Shown here in pieces: positions 52,739 to 61,068 of a stretch of DNA of 64,000 bases; the first letter of the stretch is position 1; the number at the start of each line of letters is the position of its first letter. The notes beneath the pieces were generated by a model. It was not told where the DNA came from. It worked only from the letters and a program-made list of their open reading frames with translations, and made no database searches. This DNA is from Pedobacter sp. ISL-64 (GTDB lineage Bacteria; Bacteroidota; Bacteroidia; Sphingobacteriales; Sphingobacteriaceae). The position numbers were made by a program, and so were the translations under genes. Location: the NCBI RefSeq assembly GCF_018613605.1, contig NZ_JAGGPU010000005.1, positions 1 to 64,000 of the forward strand. The letters run 5' to 3'.

Positions 52739-53800
52739 TTATCGAACGGAAACCGTTACTGCCAAAATCTCCGCGATAGAAAATTCAGCGCCGCAGACAA
52801 ATTCGTCTGCTGCTCCGTAATAAATGGTGAGCTTATCTCCTTCAACTACATGTCCGTTGGTAAAAACTACCTCTCCGAAAAACCCGCTTAACTCATATGG
52901 CTCGCTTGGAACCATAATCGGATCAACCGATCTTCCCAAAACAATTGAAGGGTTCAGGTGGTCGAGCAGAAAGGCACCCAGGCAGTAACGGTGGGTCTCA
53001 TCTGCCCCGTGGTATATTGCCAACCATCCTTTTTCGGTCCATATAGGTGAAGCCCCGGCACCTACCCGGGCACTGTCCCACATGCCTTCCCTGGTCTTGA
53101 TAATGCATTTATGGTTTCCCCACCGGTTAGCGTCAACCGAATCGCATAACCAAATAAAATTACCTCCAATTTCTTTCGAACTTGGACGGTGAAGAGCAAA
53201 AAATTTTCCGTCAATTTTTCTCTCGAACAGCGCGCAGTCCTTATTGTGTGGAGGCAGGATCATGGTTGGCAGAGAAAAGTTTTCCCAATCCCTGGTGGTG
53301 CGAAGCCCCACTCCCACACCAGAGGCCGATACAGCGGTATAGGTTAGATAATACACTCCTTCAATTTCAGTAACCCTGCAGTCTTCTATCCCAAAACGCT
53401 CCAGTTCACCCATTCCAAAAAGTCCTGGAAATCCGTTGCTTTGTGAAAAATGAACACCATCATCACTATTCAGCAATCTGAGATGGGAGACAGTGGTAAG
53501 ATAATCCAATCCCCGGTAATTCATAACCCTGGCATCTGTAGAAATCAGATCAGGATCGTTAATGGCAACTTCGATAATTTCCAGCTTGCCCAGTTCGTTC
53601 ATAACGGGAAAAAACACAAAGCCCTCTTTCTGCGCCTTGTTTTCTGCTACCCTTACCAGTAGGCATGTTTTTCCCTTAAAACGGAAAACGCCTGGATTTA
53701 ACAGGCAGATAACCTGAAGGGAACTATGACTGGGTGCGATATCTTTGGGCAATAAGATCGGATTTGATAAAAATCTTTTAGCAAGGTCTTTCATAATCAA
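52739..53800 (-). CDS. GH130-family beta-mannoside phosphorylase/hydrolase
   Basis: 353 residues, no signal peptide, so cytosolic. Five-bladed propeller typical of GH130: LLNPGVFRFKGKTCLLVRVAE, FGIEDCRVTEIEGVYYLTYTA with catalytic Asp140, DCALFERKIDGKFFALHRPS, WDSARVGAGASPIWTEKGWLAIYHGAD, FLLDHLNPSIVLGRS and a final FGEVVFTNGHVVEGDKLTIYYGAAD. Family members phosphorolyse beta-1,4- or beta-1,2-mannosides, releasing mannose 1-phosphate; some are hydrolases. Divergent from an uncharacterised 730-residue gene, probably part of the same pathway (intracellular mannoside use or cell-wall mannan turnover). A start two codons later is equally possible. Confidence 0.88.
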   Translation of the reverse strand: MIMKDLAKRFLSNPILLPKDIAPSHSSLQVICLLNPGVFRFKGKTCLLVRVAENKAQKEGFVFFPVMNELGKLEIIEVAINDPDLISTDARVMNYRGLDYLTTVSHLRLLNSDDGVHFSQSNGFPGLFGMGELERFGIEDCRVTEIEGVYYLTYTAVSASGVGVGLRTTRDWENFSLPTMILPPHNKDCALFERKIDGKFFALHRPSSKEIGGNFIWLCDSVDANRWGNHKCIIKTREGMWDSARVGAGASPIWTEKGWLAIYHGADETHRYCLGAFLLDHLNPSIVLGRSVDPIMVPSEPYELSGFFGEVVFTNGHVVEGDKLTIYYGAADEFVCGAEFSIAEILAVTVSVR

Positions 53801-53930
53801 AAAACAATCATCACGTGGCTAAAGTTTTTATATAACATGGTTATAAGACCTGGCCTACCGGAAAAGCAAAAAAATTAAACCATTTCTGTTTTAAGACTGT
53901 TTGCTTTCATATACCAGATATCATTAGCCT

Positions 53931-56123
53931 ATGAACGGAATTTCACCTTGGCAAGTGGCAGCCTCTGCTGAGCTTTACCAAGATAACATGCATGTGCTGT
54001 TTAACATAACCATTAATAATTACAGCTTCTCGGTGAGCGCGTCACCCTCCTCGCTCTATATCAAGGTCAAATGGAATGAAGGAGATGTAGTATTCCGTGC
54101 GGTATATTCGCCGGACGGGAAACTGGAAGTAACCAGAAAAGCAATAACAAAAACCGGAATAACAGTTTCCATGAAATCAACAATGGGAACATTTAAATCC
54201 CATATTGATGTTTTGGAGAGGGACTATCCGCTATTGAAATTTACCACGACATATATTCCCTTGACAGACACACATATACCGTTCTGGCCAAGGGATATTA
54301 TTTTCCCCCAAAATAAAAACCAGAAAAAACAAGCTGGCACCGTCCACCTCAAGCAGGTCGGTACCCGTTCAGGTATTCTGTACTTTTCGTTTGAAAAAGA
54401 AACCGGGGGCAGTGTATTTTATTTCCAGAACCTAACCAGCCTTCAAAATTACAATCAGGATACCCAAACTTCTGCCGCAGAGACCGTAGGCGGCATCTGG
54501 CCGGAGATCGGTTTTTCCCTTCCGCCTACAACTGATCTTGCGCTAAAGAAAAAAACAGCGTATATCATCAGCGATGCTATAATCGCTTTTGATGAAAAGA
54601 CTCCCACTACAGAGGCAGCGCTAAGCGAACAATACCTAAATATGCTGGCTTCGGTTTACCTGGAAATTCCACCACGCAAAACCAATTATATCCACTGGCC
54701 AGACATTTTGGAAAAAGGGCTCCATGACCTTACCGAATCTCCGGGCTGCTGGTGCCAGGTAGATGGCAAGCACTATTTCAACGCTTACATATCTGATTAT
54801 GAAACGCCTCCGGAAATCATGGTGCAATTGGCAGTGCTATTGCCCCTGATAGACTATTGCAGGTGGGATGGCCGCGAACTGCCCGTAATACAAAAGATAA
54901 AAGAAGGCCTGGGGGAATTTTACGATGATAAACTGAAAACAATCGTTCGATGGCTTCCTGCCGCGCAGGACAGGCTCAAGGGAGAAGAAGAACAGAAAAA
55001 GCCTAACGTTATGGATTCATGGTACCTACATCATCCGCTTTTAAACCTTTCCAGGCTTGCACTGCTAGGGGATAAACATGCAGAAAAGCTTTTCCTCGAT
55101 TCCCTTCCCTATGCCATGAAGGTTGCCAGGCATTTTAGGTACAACTGGCCGGTATTTTATGAAATGGATACCCTGAAAGTTGTAAAGGCTGAAACCAGTG
55201 AAGGTGAAGGCGGACAACATGATGTAGCCGGGCTTTATACCCATATATTGCTGCAGGCTTATGAATTGACCAAGAAGGTTAAATATTTAAAGGAAGCTGA
55301 AAAGGCTGCCAGAACTTTGAAGGGAAAGGGGTTCAAACTTTTTTACCAGGCAAATAATACCGCATTCTCAGCTGGCGCACTGCTAAGGCTCCATAAGCTT
55401 ACCGGCAAAGAGATCTATCTGGAACTTTCAAACCTTTGCATGGCAAATATCTTTCAGAATGTTCAGCTGTGGGACTGTCAGTATGGATATGGAAAAGACT
55501 TTCCTTCATTCTTTGCACTTTTTCCACTTTCTGATGCGCCCTATACCGCGGTTTATGAAGAGCAGGAGGTTTTCTGTGCTTTCCACGACTATTTAAGGCA
55601 TGCAAAAGACATTGAAATCCTTCCCTCTATCCGTACGCTCTGTTCTGAATACATCCGCCATTTGGTTGACCGTGCACCATATTATTATCCACCTATGTTG
55701 CCTGAAAACCTGCTTTCTGAAGAAGTTAAGGTCGGTGAGGTGGATAGAAAGCTATGGGTAGCCCTGGAGGATCTTCACGATGGGTGGGAGAAAAGCGGCG
55801 AAGTTGGACAAGAAGTCTATGGAGCGGGAAATGCCTTTGGGATTTTGCCCCGGCATTACCTAAAACTCGACAATGGATGTATGCTTTATTGTGACTATCC
55901 GGTCGAATCGGTAAAAAAAACAGGGCAGCGGAAGCTTGAAATTATTTTATCGGGCGATAGCCGCATCATATGCCGTTTACGGTTGATTGGCAATGGCAAT
56001 TCTAAACTTCCAGACTATAGGGTGCAGGGCTCGGATGGAAATCAACTGAAACTTCAAAAAACAGATGAAGGACATTTAGAGTTTTTTTCAGCCGGTGCTC
56101 AGCGCCTTCAGTTACATTGGTAA
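53931..56123 (+). CDS. Uncharacterised cytosolic protein of 730 residues beside GH130
   Basis: No signal peptide. I do not recognise a named family. The first 230 residues are beta-rich (HIDVLERDYPLLKFTTTYIP, SGILYFSFEKETGGSVFYFQN); residues about 250-620 are helical with repeated aromatic motifs resembling an (alpha/alpha) toroid (WYLHHPLLNLSRLALLGDKHAEKLFLDSLPYAM, VAGLYTHILLQAYELTKKVKYLKEAEKAARTLKG), followed by a C-terminal beta portion. A conserved-looking SEGEGGQHDVAGLY lies near 420. This layout resembles GH families with an N-terminal beta domain and a helical barrel. Divergent arrangement with GH130 suggests a mannoside-processing role, but this is inference. Confidence 0.7.
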   Translation: MNGISPWQVAASAELYQDNMHVLFNITINNYSFSVSASPSSLYIKVKWNEGDVVFRAVYSPDGKLEVTRKAITKTGITVSMKSTMGTFKSHIDVLERDYPLLKFTTTYIPLTDTHIPFWPRDIIFPQNKNQKKQAGTVHLKQVGTRSGILYFSFEKETGGSVFYFQNLTSLQNYNQDTQTSAAETVGGIWPEIGFSLPPTTDLALKKKTAYIISDAIIAFDEKTPTTEAALSEQYLNMLASVYLEIPPRKTNYIHWPDILEKGLHDLTESPGCWCQVDGKHYFNAYISDYETPPEIMVQLAVLLPLIDYCRWDGRELPVIQKIKEGLGEFYDDKLKTIVRWLPAAQDRLKGEEEQKKPNVMDSWYLHHPLLNLSRLALLGDKHAEKLFLDSLPYAMKVARHFRYNWPVFYEMDTLKVVKAETSEGEGGQHDVAGLYTHILLQAYELTKKVKYLKEAEKAARTLKGKGFKLFYQANNTAFSAGALLRLHKLTGKEIYLELSNLCMANIFQNVQLWDCQYGYGKDFPSFFALFPLSDAPYTAVYEEQEVFCAFHDYLRHAKDIEILPSIRTLCSEYIRHLVDRAPYYYPPMLPENLLSEEVKVGEVDRKLWVALEDLHDGWEKSGEVGQEVYGAGNAFGILPRHYLKLDNGCMLYCDYPVESVKKTGQRKLEIILSGDSRIICRLRLIGNGNSKLPDYRVQGSDGNQLKLQKTDEGHLEFFSAGAQRLQLHW

Positions 56124-56261
56124 CTGCACAGATAGTTAAGCACTGCGGTTGTCAGTCTGTCCAAAGGACTCCTGTGGAGAGTGTAGTCGAAGACTTCCTA
56201 AGATTGATTATCGTTCAGGAATATAAAATTAACAACTACCTATAAATATCAGACCAACGAA

Positions 56262-56318
56262 CTGAAAACTTTTCAGTTCAAAGCTGAAAAAAGTTCAGAA
56301 TTTATGAAAATTTTTCAG
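56262..56318. promoter_or_regulatory. Three-palindrome array, candidate upstream activator sites
   Basis: CTGAAAACTTTTCAG (56262-56276), CTGAAAAAAGTTCAG (56284-56298) and ATGAAAATTTTTCAG (56304-56318) share the pattern CTGAAAA-n-TTTTCAG. Centres are at 56269, 56291 and 56311, that is 22 and 20 bp apart, on one face of the helix. They end about 43 bp before the sigma-54-like promoter. Confidence 0.5.
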
Positions 56319-56360
56319 CCAGGGTTTCTAAAAAGTATTTGAATATTCTTAAAAGTACCA

Positions 56361-56377
56361 TTGGCACAGCACTTGAA
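56361..56377 (+). promoter_or_regulatory. Sigma-54-like promoter for hsp20
   Basis: TTGGCACAGCACTTGAA matches the RpoN consensus TGGCACn-N4-TTGCW at every conserved position except the C of the -12 GC, which is A. It lies about 95 bp upstream of the hsp20 start. Confidence 0.45.
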
Positions 56378-56469
56378 GTTGATATTTCAAAACCGTTTAA
56401 AAAGGGTTTTAGAGAAAATTAATTGATTAATAGTCTATTTTTTTAAACCATAAAAAAGGAGAACACACT

Positions 56470-56910
56470 ATGACATTGGTTAAATTCAATCCAGAAAAGA
56501 AAAACAGTACATTATTGCCAGGCTTTAATGACATTTTCGAATCGGTACTGGGCGACACTTTTTTTTCAGACCGCCGAATCAACAGCCTTCCTGCTGTAAA
56601 CATTTTAGAGTCCAATGAAGAATATCATATCGAACTTGCCGCTCCCGGCCTGAAAAAAGAAGATTTTAAAGTTTCGGTAGAGCGGGATATGCTTACTATT
56701 TCTACCAGGCAGCACAGTGAAAACAATACATCGGAAAAAACCTACAACAGACGTGAATTCAGCTACTCGGCTTTCACCAGGGCATTCACACTTCCTGAAA
56801 GTGCCGATGTAGATCGCATCCAGGCAAGTTATACCGACGGCGTACTTAAGCTCACACTTCCAAAAAAAGAGGAAGCAAAGGCAATTTCAAGACAGATCGA
56901 GATTCGCTAA
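56470..56910 (+). CDS. Small heat-shock protein (Hsp20/alpha-crystallin family)
   Basis: 146 residues. N-terminal arm about 1-40, alpha-crystallin beta-sandwich about 42-135 (LPAVNILESNEEYHIELAAPGLKKEDFKVSVERDMLTISTR; YTDGVLKLTLPKKEE), short C-terminal tail with the IXI-like IEIR. An ATP-independent chaperone that holds unfolded proteins in oligomers. A strong AAGGAG site sits eight bases before ATG, and a good Rho-independent terminator follows 8 bases after the stop, so it is monocistronic. Confidence 0.93.
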   Translation: MTLVKFNPEKKNSTLLPGFNDIFESVLGDTFFSDRRINSLPAVNILESNEEYHIELAAPGLKKEDFKVSVERDMLTISTRQHSENNTSEKTYNRREFSYSAFTRAFTLPESADVDRIQASYTDGVLKLTLPKKEEAKAISRQIEIR

Positions 56911-56917
56911 TAAATTT

Positions 56918-56948
56918 GAAAATGCCGCACTAGGCGGCATTTTTTTTT
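56918..56948 (+). terminator. Rho-independent terminator of hsp20
   Basis: ATGCCGC-actag-GCGGCAT (7-bp GC-rich stem, extended by A/T pairs) is followed by nine T residues. It directly follows the hsp20 stop. Confidence 0.9.
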
Positions 56949-56988
56949 AATTCCGGAGTTACTGATATAGAAATAAAACCTAAACGAA

Positions 56989-57297
56989 ATGGAATCTACA
57001 TTAGCAATAATAGTGGTGCTTCATTTAAAGGGCACCAAAATTACTTATGGAAAATTTACGCTTGGAACAGACCGGGAATCTGCACTTGAAACCTTTAACA
57101 TGCTTAAAGGAAAAAAGGAATCTTTAGGTGCCTGTATAATCCAGATGGAGCTTATCCAGGAAATTGCAGGTCTTCCGGTACCATTAGGAACAATATCCTG
57201 CAACCTGGAGCAACTAAAGGAAAACGTAGCGATTATTTCGAAAGAAATCTTCCGGATTGCGCAACTCGATGACTTGGAAATCAAGCCATTGCAATAG
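56989..57297 (+). CDS. Hypothetical protein of 102 residues
   Basis: Starts MESTLAIIVVLHLKGTKITYGKF and has no membrane helix or signal peptide; the N-terminal hydrophobic stretch is short. Mixed alpha/beta composition, two cysteines. I do not recognise it. It lies after the hsp20 terminator and 98 bp before a receiver-domain gene, so it may be cotranscribed with the latter. Base composition and codon use look like the neighbours, which supports a real gene. Confidence 0.6.
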   Translation: MESTLAIIVVLHLKGTKITYGKFTLGTDRESALETFNMLKGKKESLGACIIQMELIQEIAGLPVPLGTISCNLEQLKENVAIISKEIFRIAQLDDLEIKPLQ

Positions 57298-57375
57298 GCA
57301 AAAAAAATGATGAACTTTTTAGAGGGTATTAGCACCTATCCGACCGGTGATTGAAGGATTTTCAAAAAATATCTG

Positions 57376-57843
57376 ATGTTAACAAGGAGAAGATTATGGA
57401 TAACAAAAAAAATATTTATTGTAGAGGATGACCTGGTGTTACTGGAAACGCTGCAAGAAATTCTTAAGTTGTACGGTTGTCAATGCCAGGGCTGCCATGA
57501 TCCGGAGAAAGCGGTTAAACTAATTGAGCATTACCGTCCGGATCCGGTCATTTTGGACTATATGTTGCCCGAAAGGAACGGAGGAGAGCTTTGTAGTGCC
57601 ATCCGCGTTATCGATGGATTTGAGTACATCCCGGTCATCATCATTTCTGCCTACACTAAAATACTATTTTCACTGTCTGATTATGGTTGCGATGCGATAT
57701 TGGAAAAACCATTTTCGATTCAGGAAATCACTCGTCTCATCAGCATCCTGCTTTCAGAAAAACGCAGCAACAGCGGTCTTCTTCCAAAGATCAAAACCGT
57801 AATAAAAAATGTGTTGCAAGAGGTAAAAGCCAAAAATATATAG
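57376..57843 (+). CDS. Receiver-domain protein with a start/frame anomaly
   Basis: The body encodes a CheY-like receiver (IFIVEDDLVLLETLQEILKLYGCQ, VILDYMLPERNGGELC with the phospho-acceptor Asp, ILEKPFS with the conserved Lys) and a basic tail to 155 codons. In this frame the only ATG is at 57376, giving the odd leader MLTRRRLWITKK. A much better start, ATG at 57396 with AAGGAG at 57384-57389, reads MDNKK and then runs out of frame at an eight-A tract (57405-57412); with seven A it would read MDNKKIFIVEDD. The gene is therefore either frameshifted, read by slippage on the A tract, or affected by a base-call error. Confidence 0.7.
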   Translation: MLTRRRLWITKKIFIVEDDLVLLETLQEILKLYGCQCQGCHDPEKAVKLIEHYRPDPVILDYMLPERNGGELCSAIRVIDGFEYIPVIIISAYTKILFSLSDYGCDAILEKPFSIQEITRLISILLSEKRSNSGLLPKIKTVIKNVLQEVKAKNI

Positions 57844-58014
57844 TGGCTTTATTTAGTTGCTGAAACGGGATAAATTAACAAATTGTTAAAAAGCAATGCA
57901 GCAAAATAGTACCCTTTCAATGTGTTCTGTTGAAAACATGGAACAATCAGCGCTGCATTATATATATTTGGATAATCTCCAGATCAAGAAATTGTTGTAA
58001 CCCAAACCCCCCGA

Positions 58015-58647
58015 ATGACAAGAAAACCTACAAGCGGCCCCATCAGAAATAAAGAATGGACAAAACAAAAACTGCTGGCCGCTGTTGGTAAAATCTTAAA
58101 AAATGACGGTTTTACCGGCTTAAACGTTAGCAAAGTAGCATTAAAAGCCGAAGTAGACCGGAAATTGGTTTATGATTATTTCGGCAGTATGGAAGGCCTG
58201 GTAAAGGAATACCTGAACAATAGCGATTTTTATACTGCAAATATTGATCAGTCCAAAGAAATAATCGAGCAAAACAGAAGCGATCAGGGCAAAGAAATGT
58301 TGTATCATTTATTGGAAGATCAGCTCGATTCTTTAATTGCAAATGAAGAAATGCGAAAGATCATCAGTTGGGGGGTGTGCGAAAGTTCAAAAGTGCTAGA
58401 GGAGTTGAATGAGAGACGTGAATCTCTTGGAGAGCAGTTTTTTAGTGAACTTACTGACGAATACTTTAAAGATAAAGACAAAAACATCAGGCCGGTTGCT
58501 GCCCTTCTAATTGGGGGTATATATTACATTACCTTGATTGCCCATACGAATAATGGCCTGATCTGTGGAGTTGATATCAGGAAAGAGGAAGCGCAGGCCG
58601 AAATAAAGAAGACCATTAAACAAATCATTGAATGGGCATACCTGTAG
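58015..58647 (+). CDS. TetR-family transcriptional regulator
   Basis: 210 residues. TetR helix-turn-helix at about 15-62 (WTKQKLLAAVGKILKNDGFTGLNVSKVALKAEVDRKLVYDYFGSMEGLVKEYL), then an all-helical ligand-binding domain. A TATATTTG box at 57963-57970 lies 45 bp upstream, without a good -33. No obvious target gene is adjacent, so its regulon is unknown; it may repress itself. Confidence 0.85.
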   Translation: MTRKPTSGPIRNKEWTKQKLLAAVGKILKNDGFTGLNVSKVALKAEVDRKLVYDYFGSMEGLVKEYLNNSDFYTANIDQSKEIIEQNRSDQGKEMLYHLLEDQLDSLIANEEMRKIISWGVCESSKVLEELNERRESLGEQFFSELTDEYFKDKDKNIRPVAALLIGGIYYITLIAHTNNGLICGVDIRKEEAQAEIKKTIKQIIEWAYL

Positions 58648-59034
58648 CCATTTCTAAATAAGCTTGTAGTTGGGTATTTCGGTAAAAGTGTACGCGCATT
58701 CCGCGTTTAAGCTGACACCCTGTTTCGCTGCAAACTGACGTTCCGGGTCAAACTGTACGTGCTGATTTATGGATCAGGATTTTCCTAACAAGTAATTCCC
58801 TTTAATTTTTTAAGTTCAGGCCAAAATAAAGGCCCAAGCGTTAAAATTGTATTCGATATGATCTTCAGTCATTGAGATGGAATTTAAGCGTTTCAGCGCG
58901 TCTTTTGGAGATATTCAGCTTTGCTTTTCAGGTGCAATGCCGGCTGCTACTGATCAAATTCTCTGAACAGCAATTAACCCTGGAAAGCGACAATTACTTT
59001 GCCGCTTTTTTTGTACAAAACAATTCCTTTTACA
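58648..59034. other. Gene-poor region with short tandem repeats
   Basis: A 387-bp stretch between convergent genes. Its left part (58684-58765) holds repeated AAnCTGACG-type units. The remainder contains only a 29-codon frame at 58876 (MEFKRFSASFGDIQLCFSG) that I do not recognise; it could be decayed coding sequence. No RNA gene seen. Confidence 0.4.
58684..58765. repeat. Short tandem repeats resembling an IS21-type terminus
   Basis: Units AAGTGTACG (58686), AAGCTGACA (58709), AAACTGACG (58732) and AAACTGTACG (58750) recur at 23, 23 and 18 bp, interleaved with cattccgcg/ctgtttcgc-like spacers. Multiple terminal repeats of about this size mark the ends of IS21-family elements. No istA or istB is present, so at most a solo end remains. 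Confidence 0.4.
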
Positions 59035-59853
59035 TTAATTGCCCTCCAGCCCGTAGCATCTCTGGTAATTCAGCATCGAATTACGGAAGATCTGCATGGC
59101 ATTCCCCTTTATCTCCTGATTATCAAAAGCCCCATAGACAGTATCGAACTCAAGGTCTGCCGTCCTTTCAAAGAAGACATGGAATTCATCCCTGCCAAGA
59201 AGGATCTGATTGGGATAACTATACATCACGGCGAGATGCTTCCTACTCCGGGATACATAAAGGCTATCACCGCACAAAACACTACCACCTTCGCTCATGC
59301 CGGGGACATGAAGTATACAGCTTCCCGGAAAGTGCCCACCGGTATGGACGATCCTGATCCCATCCCATAAAGAAAACTCGTGTCCCTCCCAAAACCTGAT
59401 GTTTCCGGTCGGGTAAACCGGCCACCGGCGGTCTTCCGAATGGATGTAAATTGGGCAGCCGAATTCTCGCGCCCATTCGTTCATCGAAGTATAATAATGT
59501 GGGTGAGAAATTACAATAGCCTTTAGCCCGCCCATAGCATTGATAAACCCAGCTGTCTGCTCGTCCAATAGAGAAATACAATCCCAAAGAAGGTTTCCCT
59601 CGGGTGTATTGACCAAGAGCGCGCGGTTGGCAAGGGCAAAATCAGGCTGGACCTTTAGACAGTAAAGAGACTCATTAAGGCTGGTAATATTGACAGTATA
59701 TTTTTCTTTAAGTCTATCCATGCCAATCCAACCTTGCCCCGTGGGTGGGATATACTGCCTGTCGTCCTCACAGATGGGACAAAATTCTGGCAACCGCCTG
59801 TCCGGGGCGTACTGCGTTCCACAGGCAGTGCATAAGTTCGTATTGTTGGTCAT
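59035..59853 (-). CDS. MBL-fold metallo-hydrolase with N-terminal zinc ribbon
   Basis: 272 residues from the ATG at 59853 (MTNNTNLCTACGTQ). Four cysteines in two CxxC pairs (Cys8, Cys11, Cys25, Cys28) form a zinc ribbon. The metallo-beta-lactamase fold follows: ALLVNTPEGNLLWDC, the metal-motif equivalent SHPHYYTSM (His117, His119), TGGHFPGSCILHV and GDSLYV. The canonical HxHxDH is reduced to HPHYYTS, so one metal site is altered. Cytosolic; substrate unknown. It lies downstream of the EamA gene on the same strand with an 84-bp gap. Confidence 0.8.
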   Translation of the reverse strand: MTNNTNLCTACGTQYAPDRRLPEFCPICEDDRQYIPPTGQGWIGMDRLKEKYTVNITSLNESLYCLKVQPDFALANRALLVNTPEGNLLWDCISLLDEQTAGFINAMGGLKAIVISHPHYYTSMNEWAREFGCPIYIHSEDRRWPVYPTGNIRFWEGHEFSLWDGIRIVHTGGHFPGSCILHVPGMSEGGSVLCGDSLYVSRSRKHLAVMYSYPNQILLGRDEFHVFFERTADLEFDTVYGAFDNQEIKGNAMQIFRNSMLNYQRCYGLEGN

Positions 59854-59937
59854 ATTATTTTTGTGGTTAGCACCTACCCTGAGCAAATGAGCCTCGGCCA
59901 GATTGATGTTGATCGTTGATACGGTGAGTTATTAAAC

Positions 59938-60975
59938 TTATTTGTACACCATTACAATTGGTTTGAACCTTTCAATATTCATACTTCTGCGCTTCGGTCC
60001 GGATATCCCTTCTGTTTTTTTTCCAAGAGCTGAATAGGCCCGCTTCCCAAAGGAATAATTTTTAAGATTGATCAAAAGCACACTTGCCAGTATCACAAGC
60101 AGGCCTAATACCTGAACAATTGAAATATGCTCACCGGCAAAAAGAAAACCCAATAGTACGGCGATCACCGGGTTCACATAAGAATGGGTGCTCACCTGGG
60201 TGGCTGGCCTCACAGAGAGTAGCCATACATAGGCGCTAAACGCAGCGATTGACCCGAAAATCACCAGATAACCGAGCGCGAGCCAAGATGAGAGCGGCAC
60301 CATGGCAAAATGAAATGTATGATATTCCGAACGCAACGCACTTGCAAGAACAAACGCAAGACCCGCAATAAGCATCTGCCAGGCGGTACCCACGCGTGAG
60401 GTAAGGGTCCGCTCTCTCTTTTTTGAGTACAACGAACCCAGGGCCCAAACTACCGGTGCAGCAAACAGCATGATTAGCGCAATGAGACTGCTGTTGCCCA
60501 TAGCACCCGAAATTGATCTGGTCAGTGCCTCGCTAAACAACAGGATGACTCCCGAAAAACCGATGATGATGCCTATTATAGTCATCTTGTTTCCAAAAAT
60601 ATTTTTCCGGTTTGCCCTGTCCAGAATTGCAAACCAGATCGGATTTGCCGAAACCATAATTGCTACCAGCGCACTTGGAAGGCTCTGCTCGCCCCATATC
60701 ACAATACCGGTGGACACGAACAATAATAAAAGCCCTGTGATTCCAGAGGTGATAATGTCTTTCCTTACCCACAAGCGGTCTCCTTTAAAAGCACACCAGG
60801 CCAGTAGCAGTATACCTGCCAGAGAAAAGCGGATTGCCCCCATCATCATTGGCGGGATTCCCTTGATTGCCATTTGGATAAAAAAATACGTTGAGCCCCA
60901 TACAACATAAACTATTGCAAAGGCGACAGCTACCCATATAACTTTTGGGCCGATAGATTTTTTAGTGTTCATCAT
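59938..60975 (-). CDS. EamA/DMT-family transporter
   Basis: 345 residues from the ATG at 60975 (MMNTKKSIG); the next codon is also ATG. Ten predicted membrane helices in two EamA repeats (FAIVYVVWGSTYFFIQMAIKGIPPMMMGAIRFSLAG; IALIMLFAAPVVWALGSLYSKK). Members export metabolites such as amino acids or nucleobases. A 55-residue C-terminal tail with a basic GPKRRS stretch is longer than usual. 93 bp after the DoxX stop, possibly the same transcript. Confidence 0.85.
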   Translation of the reverse strand: MMNTKKSIGPKVIWVAVAFAIVYVVWGSTYFFIQMAIKGIPPMMMGAIRFSLAGILLLAWCAFKGDRLWVRKDIITSGITGLLLLFVSTGIVIWGEQSLPSALVAIMVSANPIWFAILDRANRKNIFGNKMTIIGIIIGFSGVILLFSEALTRSISGAMGNSSLIALIMLFAAPVVWALGSLYSKKRERTLTSRVGTAWQMLIAGLAFVLASALRSEYHTFHFAMVPLSSWLALGYLVIFGSIAAFSAYVWLLSVRPATQVSTHSYVNPVIAVLLGFLFAGEHISIVQVLGLLVILASVLLINLKNYSFGKRAYSALGKKTEGISGPKRRSMNIERFKPIVMVYK

Positions 60976-61068
60976 TTTGATTTTTATATTGTTAAACCAT
61001 AGGTAAAGTGCATTGTGTCTCTTGATCACTACTGACCGTTTTTGGAATGCCCGGCGTTTTTTTACTTT

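Larger units (their letters stand above)
56124..56469. other. Regulatory region upstream of hsp20
   Basis: A 346-bp gap with no ORF. It contains three near-palindromes spaced two helical turns apart (56262-56318), a sigma-54-like -24/-12 element (56361-56377), and an AAGGAG ribosome-binding site at 56456-56461 eight bases before the hsp20 start. These elements are described separately. Confidence 0.6.

Noticed and set aside
57920-57950. TGTTC...GAACA inverted repeat upstream of the TetR gene
   Set aside because: Arms are only 5 bp with a 13-bp gap; too weak to call an operator without comparison.
58872-59370. Overlapping plus-strand frames of 161 and 123 codons
   Set aside because: They are mostly antisense to the MBL-fold gene, whose motifs are clear; their products look like translation noise.
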